A DNA stretch of 64,000 bases from Myxococcus landrumus (GTDB lineage Bacteria; Myxococcota; Myxococcia; Myxococcales; Myxococcaceae), in assembly GCF_017301635.1 (NCBI RefSeq), contig NZ_CP071091.1, forward strand, positions 3,298,001-3,362,000, read 5' to 3'. Below are positions 17,584 through 25,713 of the stretch, piece by piece. The stretch's first letter is position 1, and the number at the start of each line of letters is the position of its first letter. The notes beneath the pieces were generated by a model. It did not search any database. It saw only the letters and a program-made list of their open reading frames with translations, and was not told the origin of the DNA. The position numbers and the translations under genes are program-made.

Positions 17584-18525
17584 TCACAGGCCCGCCACGT
17601 TGCTGTGGATCCCCACTTGCTGATTGATCCACCCGATGTAGTTGGAGACTCGCGCGTAGACGCCGGGGAGCCCTGCGCGCGCACAGCCCACGCCAAAGCT
17701 CGTGACGCCCTGAAGCACATAGCCGGACCCGCTCTTGATGACGTACGGGCCTCCGCTGTCCCCCTGGCATGCATCCTTGCCACCTTGGCGATACCCAGCC
17801 CCCAGCATCGCGGCCGAGTCGATTTGGATGCCATGGGGCCTGTACATGTTGGCCAGGTCTCGGGAGTTGATGGTGGGAACCCCCACCTGCATCAAGCGGG
17901 GGGAGGTGTCGTATCCCCCCTCTCGGGTCAGCCCCCATCCCGCGACCGTTCCCTCCACGTTGTCTGAGACTTGCTCGCCAGCCGCCGGGAGACACACGGG
18001 AATGATCGGCAATCCAGCAGCCGCGGCCTGGCCCTTCATCAGGTTGGGGCGCATGGCCCCACTGACGCCACACTGCGAACTCGTGAACTTGATGGGCCGT
18101 TCGAGCTTGAGGACGGCGATGTCGTTCAGCGTCGTGTCCGGGTTGTATCGCGGGTGAGGGACCGCTCGTGCCACTCGGACCGGGACCTGACCGACGGAGG
18201 GGTTGTTCAGGTCATGGGCTCCCGCGGACACCGTGGTTCCGGACCATCCGTCGAAGACGCAATGAGCAGCGGTGACGACGATGTCGCTTTCATCCCGACG
18301 TCCCACCTTGATGAGCGAGCCACCGCAGAAGTGCTTGCCACCCTGTTGCAGGCTGACGATCCACGGATGGCTGCCTGGACGCGCCTCGACTCCACCCACG
18401 ATCTCCTGTTCCGCGCCGCCCACCGCATCCGCCTGCGTCCGCTCTTGTTCCGCGCCACCACAGCCCAGCAGCCCGACCGCGACAACCACTCCACTCACGA
18501 AGCGCAAAGCGCCCTCCTGTTTCAT
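17584..18525 (-). CDS. Trypsin-like (S1A) serine protease lipoprotein
   Basis: A 313-residue protein whose N-terminus ends in a lipobox (VGLLGC). The propeptide runs to an IVGG activation site near residue 42. The complete chymotrypsin triad is visible: His in VTAAHC, Asp in LNDIAVLKL, Ser in CQGDSGGPYV. The specificity pocket has Asp in DACQGDSGG, which predicts trypsin-like cleavage after Arg/Lys. Cys pairs of the S1A fold are present (FCGGSL / AAHC). Such proteases are abundant in predatory myxobacteria. Being lipid-anchored, it probably stays on the envelope and needs cleavage at IVGG to activate. The promoter region upstream carries a paired TGAC-N2-GTCA palindrome. Confidence 0.9.
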   Translation of the reverse strand: MKQEGALRFVSGVVVAVGLLGCGGAEQERTQADAVGGAEQEIVGGVEARPGSHPWIVSLQQGGKHFCGGSLIKVGRRDESDIVVTAAHCVFDGWSGTTVSAGAHDLNNPSVGQVPVRVARAVPHPRYNPDTTLNDIAVLKLERPIKFTSSQCGVSGAMRPNLMKGQAAAAGLPIIPVCLPAAGEQVSDNVEGTVAGWGLTREGGYDTSPRLMQVGVPTINSRDLANMYRPHGIQIDSAAMLGAGYRQGGKDACQGDSGGPYVIKSGSGYVLQGVTSFGVGCARAGLPGVYARVSNYIGWINQQVGIHSNVAGL

Positions 18526-18598
18526 GTGACACCAGGACGCAATAGCAAGTCATGCGCCATGCCTCTTCGAGGGAGAACTCGTACTCGCGGCACCGTGT

Positions 18599-18640
18599 TG
18601 ACACGTCAGCGAGGAGTCATGGCGCGGAGATGACGTGTCA
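18599..18640. promoter_or_regulatory. Paired TGAC-N2-GTCA palindromes, candidate operator
   Basis: TGACACGTCA (18599-18608) and TGACGTGTCA (18631-18640) are exact inverted copies of each other, and each is itself a near-palindrome of the form TGAC-N2-GTCA. Their centres are 32 bp apart, about three helical turns, so two dimers could bind on one DNA face. They lie between the divergent protease (left) and pseudouridine synthase (right) genes. The first copy overlaps TTGACA (18598-18603), a perfect -35 hexamer, but I find no matching -10. Confidence 0.5.
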
Positions 18641-18775
18641 GCCCACTCCCCGGGCTCCCACGCCTTGCACCCGACACTCGGTGAGCCCTCGCGTCGCATC
18701 CTTGAACCGTTGGCTTCGAGATGCCCCACGCCTCGCGAGCGGGAGTGATATGACGCCGCTCCCCTCTGGAGCCCC

Positions 18776-19588
18776 ATGACACGCAAGCCCGACAAGACCA
18801 AGCCACCGCGCCACCAACGCTGGGAGGGCAAGGAGAAGCCGGACTGGCTGTCGCGAGCGCTCGCCCGAGCAGGCGTGTTCCCGCAGGACGAGGCCGAGGC
18901 CGCCATCAACGCCGGCCGCGTCAGCATCAACGGCCGCGTCGCGAAGATGGCCCTCGCGCCCGTTCCGCCCGGCGCCACCGTGCGCGTGGACGGCCGGGTC
19001 ATCGAGCTGTCGGCGCCGACCACGCGGGTGCTCGCCTTCCACAAGCCCGCGGGGGTGCTGTCCTCCACCGCGCGCCAGCACCGCACGGGCACCGTCTTCG
19101 AGGTGCTCCTGCCCCAGCTCCCCGCGGACCTCGCCGGCTACACGTGGCATGCGGTGGGGCGGCTCGACGTGGACTCCACGGGCCTCCTGCTCTTCACGAA
19201 CGACGACAAGCTCGTCGCCCACGCCACGTCCCCGGACACGCGCCTGCCCAAGCGGTACGTGGCCACCGTCTTCAGCATCGCCGACGACGCCCGCGTGGAG
19301 CCGCTGCGAAAGGGCATGACGCTCGACGATGGCCCGGCCCGCCCCGCCCAGGTGCGCGTGCGCGATGAGCACACCGTCGAAGTCACGCTCACCGAGGGCC
19401 GTCATCACCAGGTGAAGCGGATGCTCGGAGCCGTGGGCCTGCCCGTGCGCGCGCTCCACCGCGAAGCCGTGGGGAGCATCGAGCTCCTCGGCATTCCCGA
19501 GGGAACCTTCCGCCTCCTCACCGACGACGAGGTCCGCGAAGGACTGCGCTACGAGGGACGCGCCCCGACGGCCGAGCCGCAAGACTGA
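18776..19588 (+). CDS. S4-domain pseudouridine synthase, RsuA/RluB/E/F family
   Basis: A 270-residue protein. A basic N-terminus is followed by an S4 RNA-binding domain (LSRALARAGVFPQDEAEAAI...GRVSINGRV). The catalytic domain contains GRLDVDSTGLLLFTND, where the Asp is the catalytic residue that attacks the uridine, and the family motif EGRHHQVKRML. It converts a uridine in ribosomal RNA to pseudouridine; RluB (23S) and RsuA (16S) cannot be told apart here. GGAG 5 nt before the ATG supports the start. A 7-bp hairpin follows the stop. Confidence 0.9.
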   Translation: MTRKPDKTKPPRHQRWEGKEKPDWLSRALARAGVFPQDEAEAAINAGRVSINGRVAKMALAPVPPGATVRVDGRVIELSAPTTRVLAFHKPAGVLSSTARQHRTGTVFEVLLPQLPADLAGYTWHAVGRLDVDSTGLLLFTNDDKLVAHATSPDTRLPKRYVATVFSIADDARVEPLRKGMTLDDGPARPAQVRVRDEHTVEVTLTEGRHHQVKRMLGAVGLPVRALHREAVGSIELLGIPEGTFRLLTDDEVREGLRYEGRAPTAEPQD

Positions 19589-19615
19589 CCGGGGCCCTGG
19601 GCTCCCGCGCATCCG

Positions 19616-19633
19616 TTGCGGCGCTCGCCGCAA
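19616..19633 (+). terminator. Hairpin after the pseudouridine synthase gene
   Basis: TTGCGGC (19616-19622) and GCCGCAA (19627-19633) form a perfect 7-bp stem with a GCTC tetraloop in the 73-bp gap before the next gene. No T-tract, so termination is plausible but not certain. Confidence 0.4.
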
Positions 19634-19661
19634 GCCCGCACTCCTGGCAAGCTCGGGAAAC

Positions 19662-21488
19662 ATGAACCGCCCCGCTCGCCCTCGATGGTGTCAGCTCGCG
19701 TTCGTCCTCCTCTGCGTGGCCTGTGGCGGAGGCGAATCGAATCAAGACACGGGCGACGCGGGCACACCGGATGGCTCGAGCACACCCGATGCGTCCGTCC
19801 AGCCCGACGCGGGGCCACCTCGGCCAGACGGTGGGCATCCCCCAGCGACCTGTGGAGATGGAGGAGTCGCCTGCCCGGGAGCTGTCTTCGCCGGAGAGGT
19901 CTCCTTCCCCTTTCCGACGTTGCAGCACCTGACCATCGAGTGGCCCTTCACGGGTGACGAGAACGCCAACAGCACCGTCACCGTGCGCTATCGCGCCGAG
20001 GGCGAGAGCACCTGGCGACAGGCCATGCCCCTGCGCCGCATCGCAGCGGGTGACAACGAGGGCTTCAGTTGGGGGCTGCGCCACTCGGGAAGCCTCTTCG
20101 GCCTCCAGTCCGGGACACGCTACGAGGTGGAGCTCACGCTCAGCGACCAGGACGGAGGTGGCACCACGAGGACCGCGACGGTCACCACCCGAGCCGTGCC
20201 CACGCCCATGGCTGGAGCGCCCATCAAGGCCGTGACACCGTCCACCTTCGCCGCCGTCGCCGCGAGCACCCAGCCAGGAGACATCCTCGAGCTGGGCCCT
20301 GGAACCTATGGCGCCTTCGACTGGTCGCGCAGCGGCACCGAGGGCAAGCCCATCGTCCTGCGCGGAACCCAGGGCACCGTGCTCACCGGCCCCATCAACC
20401 TGTACAACCAGCGCTACGTCCACTTCGACCGGGTCACCATCAACGGCCGCCTGCGCTTCAACGGCACGAATCACTTCGCGCTGACCCGCTCCACCGTCAA
20501 CGCCACGTCTGCCAACAACGGCGACGCCATCGTCACCTTCCTCCGCGCGGAGAATGCATACATCGCGGACAACGTGGTGACGGGCGTCACGCAGTGGGCG
20601 GAGTCCTCGCTCGGCGTCAACGGCAACAACCAGGGCGAGGGCATCTGTGTCACGGGCCCTGGTCACGTCATCATGAACAACCGCGTGTCGGGCTTCCGCG
20701 ACGGCATCTCGCTCATCGAGGACTCCGACGCGAAGGACCAGTACAGCATCGACATCGTCGGCAACGACCTCATCGGCAACGCGGACGATGGCATCGAGGC
20801 AGACTTCTGCTTCCACAACTGCCGCATCATCGGCAATCGCCTCACCAACAACTTCATCGCCCTGTCGTCCCAGCCAGGACTCGGCGGGCCCACGTACTTC
20901 ATTCGCAACGCCGTCTACAACGCGGTCCACGTCGCCTTCAAACTCTACCGGGGCAGCTCCGGCGACGTGCTCCTGCACAACACCGTGGTGAAGCACGGTG
21001 ACGCGCTCGGCGTCTACGCGGATACCCCCGTGTCGAACCTCTTCTCGCGCAACAACCTGTTCATCGGCGGGCCGGGCGGCACGTTCGGCGGCTACAGCAG
21101 TGGCAACGCCGCCGGGCGAGTGCTCCACATCCCCACCCTGGCGACGGCCAACGCCGACCTGGACCATGACGGCTTCGGCTCCACGTCAGGCACCTTCAGC
21201 GCCACGTGGGGCGCCACCACGCTCACGAGCCTGAGCGCCCTGCGCACCAGCACCACCGAGAAGCACGCCGTGCAAGTGGACCTCGGCGTGTTCGCCTCCA
21301 CCGTCGCCTATCCGTCAGCCCCCATGACGCTGTACACCGCGCCTGACTTGAGGCCCGGAGCAGGCTCGGCGGTCGAGAACACTGGCACCCCCATCCCCAA
21401 CATCACGGATGGCTTCAGTGGCTCCGCACCCGACCTTGGCGCCCATGAAGTGGGGGCGCCCCTGCCCGTCTACGGCCCGCGCCCATGA
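19662..21488 (+). CDS. Right-handed parallel beta-helix lipoprotein
   Basis: The signal peptide ends in a lipobox (LLCVACGGG), followed by a Asp/Gly/Pro/Ser linker (DAGTPDGSSTPDAS) typical of myxobacterial surface lipoproteins. A fibronectin-III-like segment comes next (TIEWPFTGDENANSTVTVRYRAEG...TRYEVELTL). The rest is a pectate-lyase/NosD-like beta-helix with repeated strands such as NYVTGVTQW, HVIMNNRVSGFRDGI, SIDIVGNDLIGNADDGIEADFC and NCRIIGNRLTNN. This fold is used by polysaccharide lyases and adhesins. I cannot assign catalytic residues, so binding or cleaving an extracellular polysaccharide is an inference. The following hydrolase gene starts 25 nt after the stop and may be co-transcribed. 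Confidence 0.8.
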   Translation: MNRPARPRWCQLAFVLLCVACGGGESNQDTGDAGTPDGSSTPDASVQPDAGPPRPDGGHPPATCGDGGVACPGAVFAGEVSFPFPTLQHLTIEWPFTGDENANSTVTVRYRAEGESTWRQAMPLRRIAAGDNEGFSWGLRHSGSLFGLQSGTRYEVELTLSDQDGGGTTRTATVTTRAVPTPMAGAPIKAVTPSTFAAVAASTQPGDILELGPGTYGAFDWSRSGTEGKPIVLRGTQGTVLTGPINLYNQRYVHFDRVTINGRLRFNGTNHFALTRSTVNATSANNGDAIVTFLRAENAYIADNVVTGVTQWAESSLGVNGNNQGEGICVTGPGHVIMNNRVSGFRDGISLIEDSDAKDQYSIDIVGNDLIGNADDGIEADFCFHNCRIIGNRLTNNFIALSSQPGLGGPTYFIRNAVYNAVHVAFKLYRGSSGDVLLHNTVVKHGDALGVYADTPVSNLFSRNNLFIGGPGGTFGGYSSGNAAGRVLHIPTLATANADLDHDGFGSTSGTFSATWGATTLTSLSALRTSTTEKHAVQVDLGVFASTVAYPSAPMTLYTAPDLRPGAGSAVENTGTPIPNITDGFSGSAPDLGAHEVGAPLPVYGPRP

Positions 21489-21513
21489 CGCCCACCGAAC
21501 GCCGAGGCACGCC

Positions 21514-23316
21514 ATGACCCGGTCCCTTCGCCCGACACGCTGGCTCATTCCCCTGATGGCCGTGCTCTGTGCACTCCCCGCCTCCGCGGTGGACGGCCGA
21601 CCAGACCTCCCCACGCTGCGCGCGGAGCTCCGGCGCATCACGGAATACGACGCGAAAGCGCCGCTGGACGTGAAGATTGTTCGCAGCCAACGGCGCGGCG
21701 ATATCACCGTGACGGAGCTGACCTATGCCAGCCCGAAGGGCGGGCGCGTCCCGGCCTACCTCGTCACGCCGCCGGGCGCGGGACCCTTCGCTGGCGTCAC
21801 CTTCCAGCACTGGGGCCAGGGAACGAAGAACGAGTTCCTCGACGAGGCCCTCACCTTGGCGCGCTCGGGCGTGGTGTCCCTGCTCGTGGATGCGCCCCAC
21901 GTGCGCCCCGAGCCCTGGCGCACGTCACTCCAGGGCACGGCCCTGCCGGACACCCTCGTGAAGATGATGGTGGAGCTGCGGCGCGGCGTGGACCTGCTCG
22001 CGTCCCGGCCCGAGGTCGACGGACAGCGGCTGGGCTACGTCGGCCACAGCGTGGGGGCCATGGTGGGCGGGGCCCTCGCGGGCGTCGAGCCACGGCTGCG
22101 CGCGTTCATCCTGATGAACGGCGTGGGCGACTACTCCCAGAGCGTTCTCGCGGTGGAGACCGAGACGAAGAAGCAGCTCGAGACCCAGCTCTCCAAGGAG
22201 GCCTTCGCCGCGCATGCCCGGAAGCTGGCCGTCGTGGACGGCGTGGTGGGCGTCAGCGACGCGGCGCCTCGAGCGCTCTTCTTCCAATACGGCCGCTCGG
22301 ACCCGTGGGTCACCCCCGCGCAGGTCGCCGCGTTCATCGATGCGGCCACCCAGCCCAAGCTCGCCAAGTTCTACGAAGGAGGGCACGAGCTGAGTGACGC
22401 CGCCCGCCGGGACCGGGCGCAGTGGCTGCGCACCCACCTGGGCTTCGCGGAGGTGCACGCCGTCGGTCCGCCCATGATTTCCGCCCCGCCCCTTCCCGGG
22501 CCCACGAACACACCGCTCCCCGAATGGGCCAAGGCGCGCCCGGTCCTCACCATCCCCGGGATGGAAGAGCTCCAGGTCCGTCGAGGGCTCACGTACACCC
22601 GCTCCGGCGGACGCGACTACAAGCTGGACCTCTACCTTCCCGTGAACACGTTCATGGGCCCCGTCCCCGTGGTGGTCCTGGCGCACGGAATGATGCATCC
22701 GGGCCTGGTGCCCTTCGTGAGGGACCTGCCCGCCTTCGCGGGACAGGCCCGGTGGCTCTCCTCGCAGGGCTTCGCGGTGGCCCTCGTGGAGCTGGGCTCT
22801 CCGGCCACCGGCGCCGAACGGGAGAAGTGGTTCACTGGGACCCCCGAGCTCCAGAAGCGAATGGACGCGGCGCTGGCCTTCGTGCGCAAGCAGGCCGCCA
22901 CGGAGAAGCTCGACGCGGACCACATCGGCGTGATGGCCATGTCCGCGGGCGGACTGTGGGGCCTGGCGCCCGCACTGCGCAAGGAGCCTCCCGCCTGGTT
23001 GCGCTGCGCGGTGGCGTGGTACCCCCTGCTCGGCGCCGAGGGAGTCCCCACGGCCAGCCTCCCCCTCGAGGGGCTGAAGGCCGTGAATGGCCCCAAGTCG
23101 CCGCCTCTCTTCGTGGTGCGCGCGGGAAGGGATGCCCCCGGGCTCAACAACGTCCTCGACGACTTCGTGAAGCAGGCCCGAGGCAAGGGAATCCCCCTCA
23201 CCCTGGAAGAGCTTCCCGAGGGACACCACGCGTTCGAGCTGGTCGACGACGTGGAGAGCTCGCGCGAAGTCATGAGGAAGACGGCGCTCTTCTTCATGGA
23301 ACATCTGCAGCCGTGA
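21514..23316 (+). CDS. Exported double alpha/beta-hydrolase fusion
   Basis: The ATG at 21514 has GAGG 5 nt upstream and starts a signal peptide (WLIPLMAVLCALPASA). The 600-residue protein carries two complete hydrolase domains in tandem. The first has nucleophile GHSVGAM, acid in RSDPWVTP and base in GGHELSDAA. The second has MSAGGLWGL, acid in GRDAPGLN and base in EGHHAFE. Both resemble the dienelactone hydrolase / acyl-peptide hydrolase superfamily. Being exported and adjacent to a beta-helix lipoprotein, it may act on a polymer or ester outside the cytoplasm; this is inference. The frame extends upstream to 21409, overlapping the previous gene, but that part lacks an RBS. Confidence 0.8.
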   Translation: MTRSLRPTRWLIPLMAVLCALPASAVDGRPDLPTLRAELRRITEYDAKAPLDVKIVRSQRRGDITVTELTYASPKGGRVPAYLVTPPGAGPFAGVTFQHWGQGTKNEFLDEALTLARSGVVSLLVDAPHVRPEPWRTSLQGTALPDTLVKMMVELRRGVDLLASRPEVDGQRLGYVGHSVGAMVGGALAGVEPRLRAFILMNGVGDYSQSVLAVETETKKQLETQLSKEAFAAHARKLAVVDGVVGVSDAAPRALFFQYGRSDPWVTPAQVAAFIDAATQPKLAKFYEGGHELSDAARRDRAQWLRTHLGFAEVHAVGPPMISAPPLPGPTNTPLPEWAKARPVLTIPGMEELQVRRGLTYTRSGGRDYKLDLYLPVNTFMGPVPVVVLAHGMMHPGLVPFVRDLPAFAGQARWLSSQGFAVALVELGSPATGAEREKWFTGTPELQKRMDAALAFVRKQAATEKLDADHIGVMAMSAGGLWGLAPALRKEPPAWLRCAVAWYPLLGAEGVPTASLPLEGLKAVNGPKSPPLFVVRAGRDAPGLNNVLDDFVKQARGKGIPLTLEELPEGHHAFELVDDVESSREVMRKTALFFMEHLQP

Positions 23317-23352
23317 CTTCAAAGGCGGAGGGGCCTCGCGTACCTTCCCCCC

Positions 23353-24759
23353 ATGGTGGACTTCGACCTGGTGGTGATTGGCTCCGGCCCGGCGGGTGAG
23401 TGGGGCGCGGTGCAGGCGGCGCTCGCGGGCAAGCGCGTCGCGGTGGTGGAGCGAGAGCCCGTGCTGGGAGGCACGGCGGCGAACACGGGCACCCTGCCCT
23501 CCAAGACGCTGCGGGAGACGTCGCTGCACCTCTCCGGCCTCAAGGCCCGAGGCCTCTACAGCGTGGAGACGACGCTGCGCCACGAGGCCACCGTCTCCGA
23601 CTTCCTCTTCCGCGAGCGGCGGGTGAAGGACATGGAGCGCGCGCGAATCGCGGGCAACCTCGAGCGCCACGGCGTCGAGGTCGTGCTGGGCACGGGCTCG
23701 CTCGAGGACGCGCACACCGTGTGGGTGACGCGCCAGGGCCAGCCCGACCTGCATCTGAAGGGCGCCTTCATCCTGGTGGCCACCGGGTCCACGCCCTTCC
23801 GTCCGCCCATCTATCCCTTCGACGACCCGCGCGTTCACGACTCGGACGAGGTGCTGGAGATTGGCCGGCTGCCCACCTCGCTCGTCGTCGTGGGCGGAGG
23901 CGTCATCGGCTGCGAGTACGCCTGCATGTTCGCCGCGCTGGGAATCCCGGTGACGCTGGTGGAGATGCGCCCGGAGCTGCTGCCCTTCCTCGATGACGAG
24001 TTCTCCGCCCTGCTCGCCCAGCGCATGGAGGCCCTGGGCATCCGCATGCGCTTCGGCCAATCCGTGGAGAAGCTGGAGGTGCCCGCCGCATGCGAGACGC
24101 CCATCCGCCTGACGCTGTCCTCGGGTGAGGAGGTGGCCACGGACCAGGTGCTGGTGGCCTCTGGACGCACCGCGAACACCGCGGGCCTGGGGCTCGCGGA
24201 GCTGGGCGTGAAGATGGGCTCACGAGGCCAGGTGGAGGTGGGCCCGGGCTACCAGACGTCCGTGCCCCACATCTTCGCGGTGGGCGACGTCATCGGCTTT
24301 CCCGCCCTGGCCTCCACATCCATGGACCAGGCCCGCATCGCCGTGGAGCACGCCTTCGGACTGGGCGGCCCCACGCGCATGCCCACGATTCTGCCCTACG
24401 GCATCTACACCATCCCCGAGGTCTCCATGGCCGGGGAGACGGAGGAAGGCCTGCGCGCCAAGGGCATCCCGTACGTGGCCGGGCGCGCTCCGTTCTCCAC
24501 CAACCCGCGTGGGCAGATCATCGGGGAGATGTGCGGGATGCTGAAGCTGCTCTTCCACCGGGAGAGCCTCAAGCTGCTGGGCGTCCATGTCCTGGGGGAG
24601 CAGGCCTCGGAGCTCGTCCACGTGGGCCTGGTGGCCATGCTCACCGGCTCCACCGCGCGGCTCTTCCTGGAGACCTGCTTCAACTACCCGACGCTGACAG
24701 AGGCGTACAAGACGGCCACCTTCGACGCGATGGACCACCTCAAGCACGGCACCGTCTGA
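23353..24759 (+). CDS. sthA: Soluble NAD(P)+ transhydrogenase homologue lacking the redox cysteines
   Basis: A 468-residue member of the class I pyridine nucleotide-disulfide oxidoreductase family. The FAD-binding Rossmann motif is VIGSGPAGEWGA at residues 8-19, the NAD(P) site is VVVGGGVIGCEYA, and the dimerisation domain follows (NYPTLTEAYKTAT). In dihydrolipoamide dehydrogenase the segment GGTCLNVGC carries a disulfide; here it is GGTAANTGT, with Ala42 and Thr47 in place of both cysteines. That fits the transhydrogenase SthA, which moves hydride between NADPH and NAD+ without needing the disulfide, and TLPSKTLRE matches SthA sequences. Cytoplasmic; balances NADPH. It starts 36 nt after the hydrolase. 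Confidence 0.85.
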   Translation: MVDFDLVVIGSGPAGEWGAVQAALAGKRVAVVEREPVLGGTAANTGTLPSKTLRETSLHLSGLKARGLYSVETTLRHEATVSDFLFRERRVKDMERARIAGNLERHGVEVVLGTGSLEDAHTVWVTRQGQPDLHLKGAFILVATGSTPFRPPIYPFDDPRVHDSDEVLEIGRLPTSLVVVGGGVIGCEYACMFAALGIPVTLVEMRPELLPFLDDEFSALLAQRMEALGIRMRFGQSVEKLEVPAACETPIRLTLSSGEEVATDQVLVASGRTANTAGLGLAELGVKMGSRGQVEVGPGYQTSVPHIFAVGDVIGFPALASTSMDQARIAVEHAFGLGGPTRMPTILPYGIYTIPEVSMAGETEEGLRAKGIPYVAGRAPFSTNPRGQIIGEMCGMLKLLFHRESLKLLGVHVLGEQASELVHVGLVAMLTGSTARLFLETCFNYPTLTEAYKTATFDAMDHLKHGTV

Positions 24760-24773
24760 CGTCGCGGTCGCCC

Positions 24774-25085
24774 TCAGCGGCGCCGTGACTTCGACGGCGC
24801 CACCCCGCGCAGGCTGCCCACCGTGAGGCCCGCGCGGACACCGGGGGCCGGCTCGGCGCGTGCTTCCGTCGGGCCCTGCGCCGCGGGGGAAGAAGCACCC
24901 GAGGCCCCTCGCAGCAGCTCCCGCGCGCGCTCCCAGCGGACCTTCTCCTCCGCCATCAGCCGGGTGAGCTCCTCGCGGGCGGAGGCATCCTCCAAGCTGG
25001 CCGCGGCGGCGGCCACCTTGTCCAGGAAGGGCATCAGGTAGCCGAAGTCCTTGTCGAAGGCGCTGGGGTTCGTCGCCACGTCCAT
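24774..25085 (-). CDS. Small hypothetical protein, helical N-terminal half
   Basis: About 103 residues from the ATG at 25085, which is directly preceded by GAGGAGG; a GTG at 25106 is an alternative start. The first half is predicted helical and acidic/hydrophobic (FLDKVAAAAASLEDASAREELTRLMAEEKVRWERARELL). The second half is Ala/Pro/Arg-rich and probably disordered. No family recognised and no membrane segment. It is convergent to sthA with a 14-bp gap, and 51 bp downstream of the NTF2-like gene on the same strand. Confidence 0.5.
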   Translation of the reverse strand: MDVATNPSAFDKDFGYLMPFLDKVAAAAASLEDASAREELTRLMAEEKVRWERARELLRGASGASSPAAQGPTEARAEPAPGVRAGLTVGSLRGVAPSKSRRR

Positions 25086-25136
25086 CCTCCTCTGCCGCGC
25101 CGCCACCCTAGCCCATTCCCCGGGCGGGAAGCCCCA

Positions 25137-25499
25137 TCAACCGTGGTACACGCGCGAGGCGACAATCTTGCCCCCGCGCACCTCCAGCACCTCCGCCACG
25201 GGCATGGGCGCCTCGCCCGGGGCGTGGCGCAGGTACTCCATGAAGACGCGCTCCCCGTCCGCCGTCAGGGCCGTCTCCTCGTAGCGAAGGCCGGGCAGCC
25301 GGGCGATGGCCTCCCTCCACCACTTCCCCAGGGCCTGGCGGCCCACCAGCTTGCCGCCCGTCTCCGGGTGCAACACCCGGATCTTGGGCGAGGTGTGGGT
25401 GCAGTCCTCGGCGTAGAGCGCCACCAGCGCCTCCACGTCATGGGCGTTGAAGGCGTGCAGCCAGGCCCGGGCCACGGAGAAGTTTTCGCTCGCACTCAT
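25137..25499 (-). CDS. NTF2-like/SnoaL-like protein
   Basis: A 120-residue protein with the cone-shaped NTF2-like fold signature: WLHAFNAHDVEALVALYAEDC at the start, GRQALGKWWREAIARLPGL in the middle, and AEVLEVRGGKIVASRVYH at the end. The family includes ketosteroid isomerases, polyketide cyclases and many binding proteins; no catalytic pair can be assigned. GGAGG lies 10 nt before the ATG. It is divergent from the EF-G gene across a 214-bp spacer. Confidence 0.75.
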   Translation of the reverse strand: MSASENFSVARAWLHAFNAHDVEALVALYAEDCTHTSPKIRVLHPETGGKLVGRQALGKWWREAIARLPGLRYEETALTADGERVFMEYLRHAPGEAPMPVAEVLEVRGGKIVASRVYHG

Positions 25500-25713
25500 G
25501 GTTCATGCACCTCCGAAGAAATCAGTTCCGAGGCGCGCGACAGCGGGCACTCGGTTCTTGGTTTATATTTGCAGGAGCCCAGACTGTAATCAAAGGTAGG
25601 AGTATAGGACTCCACCCTCATGCGGATTTGGCTGGAAACCTAGTCCCGTGGGAAGTAAGGGCCCCGCCTGCTCTGTTCCGTCAGGCACATTCATAGAGAA
25701 GAAGGACCGGATC
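25500..25713. other. Divergent spacer upstream of EF-G, relatively AT-rich
   Basis: This holds the promoters of the NTF2-like gene and of EF-G. It is visibly richer in A and T than its surroundings (for example TTGGTTTATATTTGC near 25558). A small perfect inverted repeat GGAGT-ATAGG-ACTCC lies at 25599-25613. The reading frame of EF-G stays open upstream to 25648, but codon choice and homology begin only at the GTG at 25714. No convincing promoter hexamers with correct spacing. Confidence 0.4.
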
